DNA from: Achatina immaculata
Taxonomy: Eukaryota; Mollusca; Gastropoda; Stylommatophora; Achatinidae
NCBI GenBank assembly: GCA_009760885.1
Contig: CM019699.1
Coordinates: 42,156,268 to 42,220,267, forward strand
DNA: 64,000 bases
Direction: 5' to 3'
This document shows positions 12,170 through 23,136 of the stretch, piece after piece. The position numbers and the translations under genes are program-made. Positions within the stretch are counted from its first letter, which is position 1; the number at the start of each line of letters is the position of its first letter. The notes beneath the pieces were generated by a model. The model saw only the letters and a list, made by a program, of their open reading frames with translations. It did not search any database and was not told where the DNA came from.

Positions 12170-12545
12170 TATATAGTTGCTAGAGAAGAAGCGGAAAGAA
12201 AGCTGTGATATAACGCTGAAACTTATGAATGAAAAACTGCAGCCAAATGAGTGAGGCTAACACAAGAAAGTAGAGCATAGATAGTAGAAAGTGGATGAAA
12301 ATCTAAAGAAGTTTAAAGAAAGCTGAATTTATTGTTAATTCCATCTGGGTGGAGATGTAAAATGGCGTTTTCCCAAATAGTGGATGTTCTGTGTTCCTCA
12401 TTTATAACTGCCTGCTATATTATTTTCTGCCATTCGTGTTTTCCTCACTTTCCTGACTCATGTCTGTTTTTTTTTTTGGTTTTTTTTTTTGGTTTTTTTT
12501 TTAAAACTAAACCATACATCTTTGCCTACCTAGATTTATCATATA
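12170..12545 (+). repeat. Dispersed repeat F, copy 2 (with T-rich expansion)
   Basis: From about 12370 the sequence follows repeat F (a TTCTGCCATTCGTGTT-like segment, then AAACTAAACCATACATCTTT) with long T runs inserted near 12467-12503. The part 12170-12370 is AT-rich and unassigned. Confidence 0.5.
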
Positions 12546-12893
12546 GCACCACAAGTAGATAATGACACGGATCTTATAAATAGATCAAGCTAGCAATGGC
12601 CGCAAAAGAGAAACTAACTCCCCAGACTTTATAAGAACATAAACCTATTTAATGTATCATTTTAAATGTGACTATTTAGTTTTTCGGAGATTTCTTTCTG
12701 AAAAAAAAAATCAAAGTCCTCTGATACGACCAGGATGTGTGTGAGTTTGTTTTTTTTTTTGTAAAAAAAAAGGTAAATATTATCACTATCATCCTCATCT
12801 GCAATATAATCATCGTCGTCACCACAGGTAATGATAAAAAAAACTGAATCTCTCATGCTCCGTCTAATTAACCTCTTTGTAATAACTGGCCCT
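12546..12893. other. Non-coding spacer
   Basis: A/T homopolymer runs only; no gene seen. Confidence 0.35.
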
Positions 12894-13250
12894 GGTAGCA
12901 GATAGTATGTGAGCCTGACGACTGAGACTATAGCAGACTACTAGACTACAGTACATGAGCCTGACGACTGAGACCATAGCAGACTACTAAACTAAAGTAC
13001 ATGAGTGACGACTGAGGCTATAGCAGACTACTAGACTACAGTACATGAGCCTGACGACTGAGACCATAGCAGACTACTAAACTAAAGTACATGAGTGACG
13101 ACTGAGGCTATAGCAGACTACTAGACTACAGTGCATGAGCCTGGCGACAGAGGCTATAGCAGACTACTAGACTACAGTACATGAGCCTGACGAATGAGAC
13201 TATAGCAGACTACTAGACTACAGTACATGAGCCTGGCGACTAAGGCTGGA
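12894..13250. repeat. 46-bp minisatellite, about 7-8 units
   Basis: The unit contains GACTATAGCAGACTACTAGA. A shorter variant lacking three bases (GAGTGACGACTGAGG) alternates with the full unit, so part of the array repeats as a two-unit block of about 89 bp. Confidence 0.9.
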
Positions 13251-14690
13251 TTCCTTCGTCATATGGAGCTTATTGAGTAGCCTGGCACTGTAACAAAAAT
13301 ATGGTCTACTCTTCTTGACTACGCTACCTTTTCCTTCAGTTTCATTTGATCAGGCAAAAGAGCAAAAGACTGAACGTCTCCAAGAATACATCGTAGGCAG
13401 AGTGTTCATGTGTTCCACAGTTTTCCATCCAAGCTGTTTCTTTTCCTGTAGTCAGATTTTTGGATTATAATTCTCAGTAAGGAGTTTAGATTTGCAGGAT
13501 GTGTTGTTAAGATTGGAGATCGTTTTTACTGCACAAAATACAGTTTGGGCAAACTTCAGTTTATGTACATGGGATTGTGGTCTATAATGATCTGTTGAGG
13601 TTCGGTGTGCTCTGCTTAGCTTTATAACGACATTTCCTTTGGAGTAATTTTTTCACGTACTTATTCTCTATGATTTTTTGTCTATTTTCGTACCCTATGT
13701 TGGAACTCTTCTTTTTTTCTGCTTTTGGCAAGTTTGTCACCGCCTCACTTCTCACAACAGCACAGTGTGCAGCAATTCACTATAATGTTACTTTGTTAGT
13801 AAGGGACAATTGGTTTCCTTGCTCAGTCACTCTATCGGTTGATCTTCTTGTACGTCTTTTGTGGTTTTTGAACAGTTCTTACGGTTACAACAGAAGATTA
13901 TATTCGAGTTCCTTCAGTCCTAATTCTTTTAGCGTCTCTGTAGATTATAAAATAGCATGAAGTTCCGCCAGGCAGATCGATTTGTGTTGTACTGGCCCAT
14001 GCTGTGAACTCGCTGATATTTCATGTACTAGATTGTACTGTTTGTGGTTGTCAAGCTATGATCTGCATAAACAGGAAAGCAGCAACAAAGCTATTTCTTG
14101 CCATGCGTCAGTGTCTAGTTCAGCACTATTTATAATATAATCTGATATGTTGCACCTCCTCGCTCATTCAAACTGTTGGAGAGTGATTCTTGATAAGCAA
14201 TTCTTCAAACAGCAAGTTTATCTATTATTCGTGCCTGAAGTCTCATGAAGATTTTGTTCAACAGCAAATGTAAAGTTAATCACAACTTCTAGCAGATAAA
14301 GAATTCATTTCAGTAAGAAAGTTACATCGGTTGAATTAAATTAAATAATTCAAAAACAGTATTGATGATTCATGGTCAAGATAGATGGTTGTCTTGTCTT
14401 TTTTTCAATAATGTTAGAGCATGTGATTCTTATAATAATAAGGTTAATAACAGCTTCTAACCCCACAATTTTCCTGGACGAGCATTTAGAGCCTGTAATC
14501 CACACATTCTGATTCCTAATGTGCACTTATATCTTGGAAATAATTAATAATTTTATAAGGGTTTCTCGCCGGTACTTGCCGTGATTTAAGGATTTGTCAT
14601 ATTAGTGCTAAAATCTGCAGACTCCCAAGCGTGCAGACTCCGTGGCTCAAGTGACATAATGCTACATCCACGGCTTCAATTTTTTCGAGC
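13251..14690. other. Non-coding spacer, about 1.4 kb
   Basis: AT-rich sequence with no array, TE match or convincing exon. A 96-codon plus-strand ORF at 13670-13960 lacks recognisable motifs and is probably chance. Confidence 0.35.
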
Positions 14691-14732
14691 GATTACGTGA
14701 CATAGGGTGAAGGCCGCTCTGCGATACTGAAG

Positions 14733-15031
14733 ATGGCTGACAGTTTCGAGCGACGTGTTTGCATAAAATTTTACAAGAAGCTCGGCAAATTTACTACCAG
14801 GGCCTAGAAATACTTGACGAGGCCTTTGGTGAACACTGTTTAGGAGGAATTCAGGTCTTTGAGTGGTATGCACATTTCAAACCTGGTGGAGAGTCGGTGG
14901 CGAACGGTCAGGACGTCACCAGCAAAAGACAGAATGTGGGGGAAAACTCGTGAACTTATCCATGAAGAACAATCAATGTGCTGTGTCACACGGTTGGAAT
15001 CAGCAATGAAGTTTGTCAGGAGATCTTTATC
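14733..15031 (+). mobile_element. mariner-type transposase N-terminal fragment
   Basis: Read with frame changes, this stretch matches the start of mariner transposases: ATG at 14733 (MADSFERRVCIKF), then GEHCLGGIQVFEWYAHFKPG, ENS/RELIHEE, and finally VGISNEVCQEIF at 14993-15031. These are the paired helix-turn-helix regions; the DDD catalytic domain is absent. The match ends exactly where the ATG-repeat tail of the minus-strand RTE element begins, so the RTE probably inserted into this mariner copy. The fragment carries stops and frameshifts. Confidence 0.75.
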
Positions 15032-15049
15032 TAAACATCATCATCATCA

Positions 15050-16510
15050 TCAGGTGCCGTGCCGACTGGCGTTGGCTATTATGCTTCTCCAGAGTACCCG
15101 ATCCTTCATGCAGGCCATCAGTTCAGTTGGTGATCTCCTCTCACACCATCCCGTCAGACTGTCCAGTATCATTTCTCTTGGTCTTCCTCTTGATCTTCTT
15201 CCTTCTATTTTTCCTGTTGTTATAATATTTTCAATGCCCCCTCTTCTCATTGCATGTACTATGAAAGTATATTGTCTCTCTCTTATCTTTTTGACAAGGT
15301 TTTTTGTCTCTCCAGCTCTTCTCATACATTCTTCATTAGTTATTTTTATTGTCCATAGGATTCGCAACATTCTTCTAATAAACCACATTTCTGCTGCTTC
15401 CAATGATTTTTGTGCAGACTTGCCTATTGTCCATGATTCACTTCCATATAACAAGACAGGTTCAATATAGCATTTTAGGACTCGTTTTCTAACATTCATT
15501 GATAAAGATGTGTTAGCTAATATGTTTCTCATTCTCTGAAATGCATTCTTTGCTTGGCCTATTCTGTTCCTAATTTCTGTTCTGCATTTCCCATCTGAAG
15601 TTATTACTGCTCCAAGGTATTTGAATTTATGCACCTGCTTTAGAATAGTTCCGTTTAATTTAATACTGCATGCTGGTGGATTCTGTTTCTTAGATATAAC
15701 CATAGTCTCTGTCTTTTTGATGTTCAAAGTAAGGCCTTTCTGTTCACTTTCTTTGGCGACTTTATCCAAGAGATTTTGCAGGTCTTGTTGGTTCTCATCT
15801 ATCAGTACTGTGTCGTCAGCATACCGAAGGTTGTTAATATTGTATCCTCCAATTTTTATGCCTGGTTCTGTGATGATTGTTCTTAGAATATTCTCGGTGT
15901 ACAGAGAAAAAAGGTCTGGAGATAGTACACATCCTTGTCGCACCCCTTGTTTTATAGGTTGATATTTTCCAATTCTATTTTCAACTCGAACTGCTGCTTC
16001 TTGCTGCCAGTATAGATGTTTTACAATCCTCAGGTCTTTGCCGTCTATATTGATGTCTTCAAGCATTTTAATAATTTCGTTACGTTTCACCTTGTCAAAT
16101 GCCTTGGTGTAATCAATGAAGAATAAGTGGAGATCCTTCTGTACTTCTAAAGCTCTTTCTGTTAGTGTTTGTAAAGCATAAATGGCAATGTGTGTTCCCT
16201 TTCCTTCAACAAATCCAAACTGTTCATCTGTTATTTCCATTTTTATATTTTTCCTTGTTCTCATAATTATTCTCAGAAGTAGCTTCGTTATGTGACATGA
16301 GAGGCTGATAGTCCGGTGGTCGTCACGTTCCTTTGCACCTGGTTTCTTTGGTAGTGCTATAAACGTGGATTTAATCAGGTCACTGGGAATATAACCGCTG
16401 TTGTAAAAGTCATTCAGTAACCTGGTTATTATTTTTATTCCTGTCTCCTCTAGTGCCTCTATTTCTTCTACTGTTATATTATCAAGCCCAGTCGCTTTTC
16501 CTTTCTTCAT
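15050..16510 (-). pseudogene. Reverse transcriptase domain of RTE family C
   Basis: A continuous 486-codon frame covers almost the whole RT and C-terminal region. Visible landmarks are GLDNITVEEI near the start, FIDYTKAFDKV (motif A), KQGVRQGCVLSPDLFSLYTENI (motif B), NLRYADDTVLI (motif C, YADD) and a C-terminal GRRSRGRPREMILDSL segment. The enzyme would copy its RNA at a nick made by the linked endonuclease. Only the join to the endonuclease is lost here, through the insertion at its 5' end and the upstream stop. Confidence 0.88.
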
Positions 16511-16818
16511 GTGTTTGATGGCATCTATGATTTCATCTTCAAGTATTGGCGGTCCATCACAGTTTTCACTATCTGGTGTTCTTCTTCTTCTTCGTTCACT
16601 TCTACTACCAAAAACCGCACTGTGAACCTACTGAATTAACGCCTGTGGTCCTCGTTAGGTCCCGTGGTCCCCTGTGTGGTCCAAAATAGACCACACGAGA
16701 TCCACGAGAGGACCACAAGGGGTTCAGAGTATCACAGTGCTTTAGCCTGTATTCTTGGTGGGTCTCGGAAGCGGGATTGCGTGACACCGTGGTTTTCATT
16801 GCACCAGTTTAGTCTAGT

Positions 16819-17082
16819 GTTGGACTTTCTCACCGGAAGACCTCGACGTGTTTAAGATATCAGTGCATCCCCGCTGGGTGAGAGGCGGTAGCCCACCCAG
16901 GCCAGAGTTGGACTTTCTCACCGGAAAACCTCGACGTGTTTTGAGATACCCGTGTATCACCGCCGGGTGAGAGGTGGTTGCCCATCCAGTCCAGGGTTGG
17001 ACTTTCTCACCGGAAAACCTCAGCGTGATTAGGATACGCAAACATCCCCGCCGGGTGAGAGGTGGTTGCCTATCTAGACTTC
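16819..17082 (-). repeat. 88-89-bp tandem repeat x3 inside the chimera
   Basis: Units start at 16819, 16907 and 16996 on the plus-strand sequence with GTTGGACTTTCTCACCGGAA. The related insertion at 30121-30295 has two units with the same spacing. Each unit contains GCCGGGTGAGAGG or a close variant. Confidence 0.9.
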
Positions 17083-17391
17083 CCTGGTCCAGTGTCTCCG
17101 ACTTCAGCATTTTGCGGTCGTGGCCGCTACCCTTCCTAGTTGTGACCAGGATGGAGCTTTTGTCCAGGAGGACGAATCCTCGTCACTAGTGACTTCTACC
17201 CCTGGGTTGAGCCGGTTTAGGCATTATCCCAGTATGGGCGTGTTTGGGACGGGACCGACCTCTAGGGCAGAGGTACTGTGACATGCATAGTCTTCAAGAT
17301 TCACCCCTGGTATGAGCCGGTTTAGGCAAAATACACCAGTATGGGTGTTTATCAGGCGTTACCTACCTCTAGAGCGGAGGTGGCATGACAT

Positions 17392-17428
17392 AGACAAGCA
17401 TATGACTACTGGCAGGATCAACCAGATA
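17392..17428 (-). rRNA. 18S rRNA gene, first 37 nt only (fragment)
   Basis: The minus strand reads TATCTGGTTGATCCTGCCAG then TAGTCATATGCTTGTCT, the universally conserved 5' start of eukaryotic 18S rRNA. The match ends after CTTGTCT, where a real 18S gene would continue CAAAGATTAAGCC. The remaining ~1.8 kb of 18S is absent, so it is not a functional rRNA gene. Confidence 0.92.
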
Positions 17429-17854
17429 GCTTTCTTCACCGAACCTTTGTCGGATATCTGCCGACACACCGACGCGGGGCAAGGGAGACAGCGCTCTGCT
17501 CAGAGCGGATCCCTTTCGACCCCGGCGGCGTTTCATTTCCTTTAACCGGCGGGGGCGGCTCTCTCTGCTCTAACGAGCGGAGAAGAAAGCCTGGCCACCC
17601 ACAAACAACACACGTTACATACTGCAGACCCGATACTCTTTGCGAGAGATGGGCCAATTTCGAGACCATCGGTCGACAAAACCGTACTACATCGTTAGCA
17701 CGAACCTGGCTGGCTAGTCGTTTACATGCTTCGCTCGACGGACAAACCACTTGCTTCTGCATCGAAACACCTTAACTCTCGCCGTCCAGGAAGGGAGCGA
17801 AAGCCTGTCTCCCCACGCACGGAACTCGAGAGCGCTTTTTCGCCAAAAGAACTG
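17429..17854 (-). other. Putative rRNA 5' external transcribed spacer fragment
   Basis: It lies immediately upstream of the 18S start in the same orientation and is far more GC-rich than its surroundings, with CpG-rich blocks such as CCGCCGGGGTCG. Position and composition fit a 5' ETS, but spacers are poorly conserved, so the identity rests on adjacency to 18S. Its outer end at 17854 abuts the target duplication. Confidence 0.7.
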
Positions 17855-17927
17855 TATCTGGTGTTAATTCTGGTCTTTCTCCTCCATATAGCTCACCGAT
17901 ATACTCTGTCCACCTGTCCACAATGTC

Positions 17928-19292
17928 TTATTTTCCCATTAACATTTTACCTTCTTTCGATTTCAGGCATCCTGTGGTATATTTTGTTTTCCTGCCTGTG
18001 AGTTCATTAATTCGTTTGTGCATGTTTTTGCTGTCTTTATTATGAGAGTCCTCTATCTGTCTGCACTGTTCATTTAACCACACTTCTTTTGCTTCTCTGC
18101 ATTTGCGTCTTATTTCTTTATTTATCTTGCTATATTTTTCCTCGTTGTTTTTACTCCTCCGCATCTTGTCCATCAGTCCTAAGATGTCGTCTGTCATCCA
18201 TTTACTTTTAGGGGCTTCTTTTTTCGGTAGTATTATCTCCTTAACAGTTTGGTGGATAGAATCTCTTAACATTTCCCATTGTTCATCTATACTATTTATC
18301 TTTGCTATTGCATTGTATCTATTTGTTATAATAACTTTGTATTGTTCTCGCAGTTCTTGGTCATTTTTAAGAAGTTCTGTATTCAGTTTGATGTTTCTCA
18401 CTTTTCTGCCTGCTTTCTTTAGCTTTATTCTAACTTTTCCACAGAGTGGATCATGGTCACTATTGCAGTCAGCTCCTGGCATGGTTTTTGTTGTCAGTAA
18501 TGCATTGCGGAATCGTTTGTTGATTAATATGTAGTCTATCTGGTTAAATGTCTTTTTGTCTGGGCTGCACCACGTTGCCAGTCTTCGAGGATGTTGTTTA
18601 AACCAGGTGTTTCCTACAACCATGCTATGTATTCTTGCCCATTCAATTAATTTATAACCTCTGTCATTCCTCTCCCCCAGTCCATAGTCACCAACGATGT
18701 CTGAAGTTCTTCCTTTACCAACTTTGGCATTAAAATCTCCCATGACTATGGTAACTTCATGTGACTTTGTGTGTTTTAGTGCTGTCTCTATGTCATTATA
18801 ACATATTTGTACATCTTCCTCAGAACTTTCAGATGTTGGAGCATACACTTGTATAATATTTATGTTTATTGGGTGTCCTTTCAGTTGGGCTAGCAGGACT
18901 CTGTCCGAGATGTTCAAATATCCTACAATTGTCCTTGCCGTTTTTTCATCAAATATAATTCCTACTCCTCGTTCATGTTTCTCACTTCCTGAATATATTA
19001 TTGTATATTTATCTGAGTTTATCTTTCCTGCACCTGTCCATCTAACTTCACTCATTCCTAATATGTTGATCTTCATCCTTTCCATTTCCATCTTTACTTT
19101 TTCTAATTTTCCAGCCTGGAATAAAGTTCTAACATTCCATGTTGCTATTTTGAACTTGTTAGTTTTACCACCAGTAGCTTGATGACGATCTGGCCTCACC
19201 TGTGGCTCGTGAGCTGCCCTACCGGACGAGGCTGTTCCAGAGGAACATCCGTTAACGTCGTTCGTGATAAATCTATGACTCTGAATAAGCAT
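17928..19292 (-). pseudogene. AP-type endonuclease domain of RTE family C
   Basis: A 454-codon frame covers the endonuclease: KIATWNVRTLFQAGK, MSEVRWTG with the catalytic Glu, YAPTSE, MGDFNAKVG, FNQIDYILI and SDHDPL. A lysine/arginine-rich linker follows and would lead into the RT. The first ATG (19292) lies upstream of the conserved domain, leaving about 50 residues of non-conserved N-terminus. The frame ends in a TAA that is a nonsense mutation, because coding similarity continues beyond it. Confidence 0.87.
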
Positions 19293-19420
19293 AATTGTTC
19301 TTGGAAGCTACAACAGTGGTTTCCCGTTGCCTTCTGTCGGTTTGTGTATGGACTCTCCGCTAGCCTTTGGACTCCCTGTCCTACCCGCAAGGCAGCGGGT
19401 CTTTCTTCTATTTTTCTATT

Positions 19421-19454
19421 TTTTTATAGAAGAAAATAGAAAACCTTGACCCAG
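19421..19454. other. A/T-rich junction between two RTE copies
   Basis: A short stretch with an imperfect hairpin (TTTTCTAT... / ATAGAAGAAAAT) lies between the 5' end of RTE C and the start of RTE A copy 3. Confidence 0.4.
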
Positions 19455-21400
19455 ATAAACCAACATAGAGAAATGAAAACAAAAGATAAAGTGACAAATA
19501 ACAACAAAGAGGAATACAAATCTTTAACAAAAGAAGTAAGAAGAAACGTAAGAAAAGATTAAAAATAAACAATACATACAAGATTGTTGTGAAAGAATAG
19601 AAGGACATTAAAAGTATGGAAGAGATGGTGAAATGTTTAGAGAAATGAAGACATTGTCGAAAAATGTCACATCTAAGCTAAATGTAGTTTGTGACGAGAT
19701 GGGAAAGACCTTGACAGAAACAGAGGAAATTCTAAAAAGTTGGAAAAAAATATTGGAATGTATGAAAAAAACTGACTGTGAAAGCAGAAATCAACAATGG
19801 ATGAGAAAGAACCCAAACTGACAATTGAGGAAGTGTTATTGCCAATAAAGAATCTGAATAATGGTAAATCACCAGGATGTGATGAGATAACAGATGAACT
19901 CATCAAGGAAGGAGGAAAGGAATGTGCAACAATCTATCATGCACTATGTAAAAAGATATGACATTCAGGTATTTGGCCAAAAGAATGGAAAATAATTGTA
20001 TTCACACGATTGCCAAAAAAGGGTAACCTGAAATCTTGCACAAACTACAGAACTGTTGCCCTGATTAGTCATGCCAGTAAAATTCTATTAAAAATCATAA
20101 TGAGTAGACTTCGTAAGAAAATAGAAGAAGAAGTAAATATGGTCCAAGCTGGTTTTATTCAAGGAAGATGATCAGGAGATCATATATTCAATACTAAGAT
20201 TAGTAATAGAGAAATGTAGAGAATGTAATGTGAATCTATATTTATCTTTCATAGACTACTCAAAAGCATTTGACTGTGTACAACGCCAGAAACTTTGTGA
20301 AATAATGGAAAAAATGCCATTTTCAACACATTTGATATATTTAATATCATTGCTGTATCTAGGCAACACAAGAAACTGGGAAATAATGGAAAAAATGGGA
20401 TTTCCAACACATTTGATACAATTAACATCACTGCTGTATCTAGACCAACAAGCAGCAGTAAAACTTGGTTTGACATAAAACAAGGGGTCCGTCAGGGGTC
20501 CATATTGTTGTCTTACTTATTTAACTTGTATACTGAAAATATAATGAGGAATGTTAGAGAAGATGTAGACAAAGAACATTATAATGCCATAATAATTGGA
20601 GGTTATGAAATACCAGAGATTAGATATGCTGATGACACATTATTACTGTCCACAACACAAAAAGGAATGGAAAAACTAATTATGCCAGTCCGTAAGAATA
20701 GTGAAGAGCAAAACCTCTATCTTACTGTGAAGAAAACTAAATTGATGACAACTGATAAAACAAATAAGGCAGCTGAAATAAGTATCAATGAGGAAATATT
20801 GGAAGAGGTGGAGAATTTTGAATATATTGGATCATTACTAATTAATAATGGAGATACAATGAGGGAAATTAAAAGGACATCTATCGCTCTTCAGAAAGTA
20901 AAATAATTAAAAAGCTGTGGAAAGGAACAGACAGAGCTACAAAAATAAGATTTTTAAAGGCATGCATCTTTCCATTGCAACATATGCCTGTGAGACCCGG
21001 ACACTTAACAAAACAGCTGATAAACATATAATGCCTTTAAATGTAAATGATACTGAAGAGTTCTTCAAATATCATGGACACAAAACAGAACAAATATATC
21101 CATACTGCAAGAACTTAATATTGAAGAAGGCTGACTTATAACAAGGATTAAACAGAAAAAACTTAAATATTTTGGACACATTAAACGTCATGATAATTTA
21201 GAGACGAAGGTATTGGAAGGGTACATAATGGGTAAAAGAAAGAGAGAAAGACCAAGGCGAAGATGTCTGCAAGACATCGTTGATAATCTGCAAATGGATG
21301 CATCAGCAGCAGGGCATCTTGCTTACAACCATTAGGTTTACAGGAGAGCTGTTAGGAAAGCAAAGCTCCGCAAGGGATATGCAAATGCAAATGACTGACT
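19455..21400 (+). mobile_element. RTE family A copy 3, 5'-truncated and decayed
   Basis: The sequence aligns from the endonuclease-RT linker (NNNKEEYKSLTKEVRRN) through the RT to the 3' end. Motifs are SPGCDEIT near 19875, FIDYSKAFDCVQ near 20250 and YADDTLLLS near 20625. Several stops and frameshifts break it (for example at 19819, 19960, 20168 and 20903). A stretch of about 80 bp around EIMEKMPF/EIMEKMGF at 20298-20440 is duplicated in tandem within motif A-B, which is not seen in other copies. The tail is an ACTG repeat at 21390-21412. Confidence 0.87.
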
Positions 21401-21412
21401 GACTGACTGCTT

Positions 21413-21682
21413 TACGTCATTTCTCAGCCAATCGTCTATGTCTGTTTTGTATTTACCAACGTCTATCTGAGCGCATTTTGTGCCTGTCTTTCATGCAACA
21501 ACAACAACAAAAACACAACAAACAAACAAAGTATTCAGTTGTTTTTTTAATCTAATTTTTCGTGTTTTTAATCTGCTGTGTTATTTTTGTATGTGATCAT
21601 TGAAAAGTGCGTTTGACGAAATATTAGATTGTTGTTTATTCTTCATTTATACGTGCTCATTTTACTTTCTGTCATTATTGTT
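21413..21682 (+). repeat. Dispersed repeat F, copy 3 (left part)
   Basis: Similar to 50376-50610: TTTCTCAGCCA start, GCGCATTTTGTG, a TTTTAATCTGCTGTGTTATT-like segment, then TATGTGATCATTGAAAAG. It is split by the RTE E insertion and resumes at 22169. A CAA repeat is present near 21498-21535. Confidence 0.6.
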
Positions 21683-22159
21683 AAGACTATTCAATTCAAA
21701 TGTAATATCCACCCTCATTTATGCATGCGAAAGCTGGAAAACAACTAAAGAAATAGAAAAGAAATTAGACTCTTTTGAAAACAAATGCCTAAGGAAAATA
21801 CTCTGCATCAAGTGGAATGAATTCAAGAACAATGCAGAGATAAGACAGATGACTGAACAACAACCAGTCTCACGGGTGATCAGGAAAAGGAGATGGACAT
21901 ATGTTGGCCACTTGATGAGAAGAAATGAGCAGAGAATCCCAAAACAAGCTATCAAGTGGAACACAACAGGCCGAAGAAAAAGGGGCAGATCGCGTGAAAC
22001 TCTGAAGAGAACATTATTAAGAGAGGCCAAGTTAACAGGCGTAAAATCCTTTGATGAGGTTGAAAGACTCGCCGAAGACAGGAAAAATTGGCGAACTACT
22101 TTGCGAGCCCTATGTGACGTCTAACGGCACGGGAAGGATATAAGATATAAGATAAGAAG
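21683..22159 (+). mobile_element. RTE family E copy 1 (RT C-terminal part)
   Basis: The insertion is flanked by the 9-bp duplication ATTATTGTT (21674-21682 and 22160-22168). It carries an open frame ending at 22124. The segment is LINE RT thumb and C-terminus: STLIYACESWKTTKEIEKKL, RRWTYVGHLMRR and GRRKRGRSRETLKRTLL. A TATAAGA-repeat tail follows. The catalytic palm is absent, as in a strongly 5'-truncated copy. It inserted into repeat F, so it is younger than that repeat. Confidence 0.85.
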
Positions 22160-22168
22160 ATTATTGTT

Positions 22169-22240
22169 TCTGCCTACTTTCCTCACTCTTTCTCTCGTTT
22201 TGTAAAACTGAACCATACACATTCATCTAATATATTACTA
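22169..22240 (+). repeat. Dispersed repeat F, copy 3 (right part)
   Basis: Continues the F sequence (CTGCCTACTTTCCTCACTCT, then AAAACTGAACCATACAC) after the RTE E insertion. Confidence 0.6.
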
Positions 22241-22324
22241 GAGCACTTCTACCGCAGGTGTCATTTTTCTTATCTCTCTTCTCCTTTGATGTAAAAAGGT
22301 TGAAAAAAACTGGACTAAAGCACC

Positions 22325-22515
22325 TTATACTATGTTGTAGTATTCTGTAGTATGTTGTAATATGTTACAGTACGCTTTAGTGTGCTGTAGTATGTTTTAG
22401 TATGTTGTAATATGTATGTATTCTGCTGTAGTGTGCTGTAGAGTGATGTTGTTTGCTGTAGTGTGTTGTAGTATATTTTATTACGTTGTAGTATGCTGTA
22501 GTATGTTGTAGTATG
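22325..22515. repeat. GTAGTATGTT-type degenerate minisatellite
   Basis: About 18 degenerate units of 9-11 bp around TATGTTGTAG. It encodes nothing recognisable. Confidence 0.85.
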
Positions 22516-23136
22516 CTGAAAGGTCAAGGAAAATCTTGCCACTAACACAATGTCCCTAAGCTGCCTATATATTTTGAAGCGTAGTAGGGTTAGTTTGTCA
22601 TTTTTTAAGATTTTTTTTAATAAGCTGAAGTTAAATAATGCAAATGAAGCTTCTAAAAAAATATGTGTGCTTCTATAAGATGTTACTGCAGATAATAACT
22701 AACTCTGAGTCCATTTTATTACCATTTGTGTCATATAACGTAACGCTGGATTATTTTAAATTAACTTCATTTGACATTATTGTATCTATACATTACTGGG
22801 ATACATTTTTATATTATTAAAACTTGTAGAACGTTAAGGAAAAATCTTTACTTAAAATCCCGTTATAGTTTGTCAGGTTACAGCTGTCGTGAACAATATT
22901 TTCTATACAATATAAGACAGAAGACAATGCAAGACCGTTCACAAACCACTTCCTTGGCCTAGCGGTCACCTATAGATAAAAATGTTTATACAAGCAAATG
23001 TTTATAGTATAATTTTACAATGAACACGATATACAATTGTCAACATTCACATATAATACTTTATTCATCTTTCGAACAACTTTCACAGCTTAAACGTGCG
23101 AAAAAAAAATCGCCGTAAAACAAGGACTGTGCTTAC
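22516..23136. other. Non-coding spacer; intron side of the candidate exon
   Basis: AT-rich, with no TE match seen. If the exon at 23137-23370 is real, this is the start of the intron downstream of it on the minus strand. Confidence 0.35.

Larger units (their letters stand above)
16581..17854 (-). mobile_element. Retroposed chimera: putative rRNA 5' spacer + 18S start + unknown repeat, with 11-bp TSD
   Basis: This 1274-bp segment interrupts RTE C and is bounded by the direct repeat TATCTGGTGTT. Read on the minus strand it starts with 426 bp of GC-rich sequence lying where a 5' external transcribed spacer would (17854-17429). It then continues into the first 37 nt of 18S rRNA (17428-17392). 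It then switches to an unknown repeat with two ~100-bp and three ~88-bp internal repeats. It ends in a GAA-repeat tail (16581-16600). A simple-repeat tail plus a target duplication is the signature of LINE-mediated retroposition. A second copy of the unknown part lies at 29880-30771. No protein is encoded. Confidence 0.8.
15033..19420 (-). mobile_element. RTE family C, near full-length, split by a retroposed rDNA chimera
   Basis: On the minus strand the 5' UTR (about 19420-19190) carries the phrase GGCAACGGGAAACCACTGTT. It is followed by the endonuclease frame 19292-17928, then the RT frame 16510-15050, ending RHGT stop and an ATG-repeat tail at 15033-15050. The endonuclease frame ends at a TAA (17928-17930), but the same frame continues DIVDRWTEYIGELYGG to about 17855, so that is a point nonsense mutation. 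RT coding resumes at 16580 after the insertion at 16581-17854, with an 11-bp duplication TATCTGGTGTT on both sides (16570-16580 and 17855-17865). Without those two lesions the element would be nearly complete. Confidence 0.88.

Noticed and set aside
16814..17110. Conserved minus-strand ORF (starting MLKSETLDQ) in both chimera copies
   Set aside because: It runs through the 88-bp repeat, whose length is not a multiple of three, and changes or breaks between the two copies; no protein-like motifs.
17312..17762. ORFs across the 18S/ETS segment
   Set aside because: They overlap the conserved 18S start and GC-rich putative spacer, so they are chance frames in rRNA-derived DNA.
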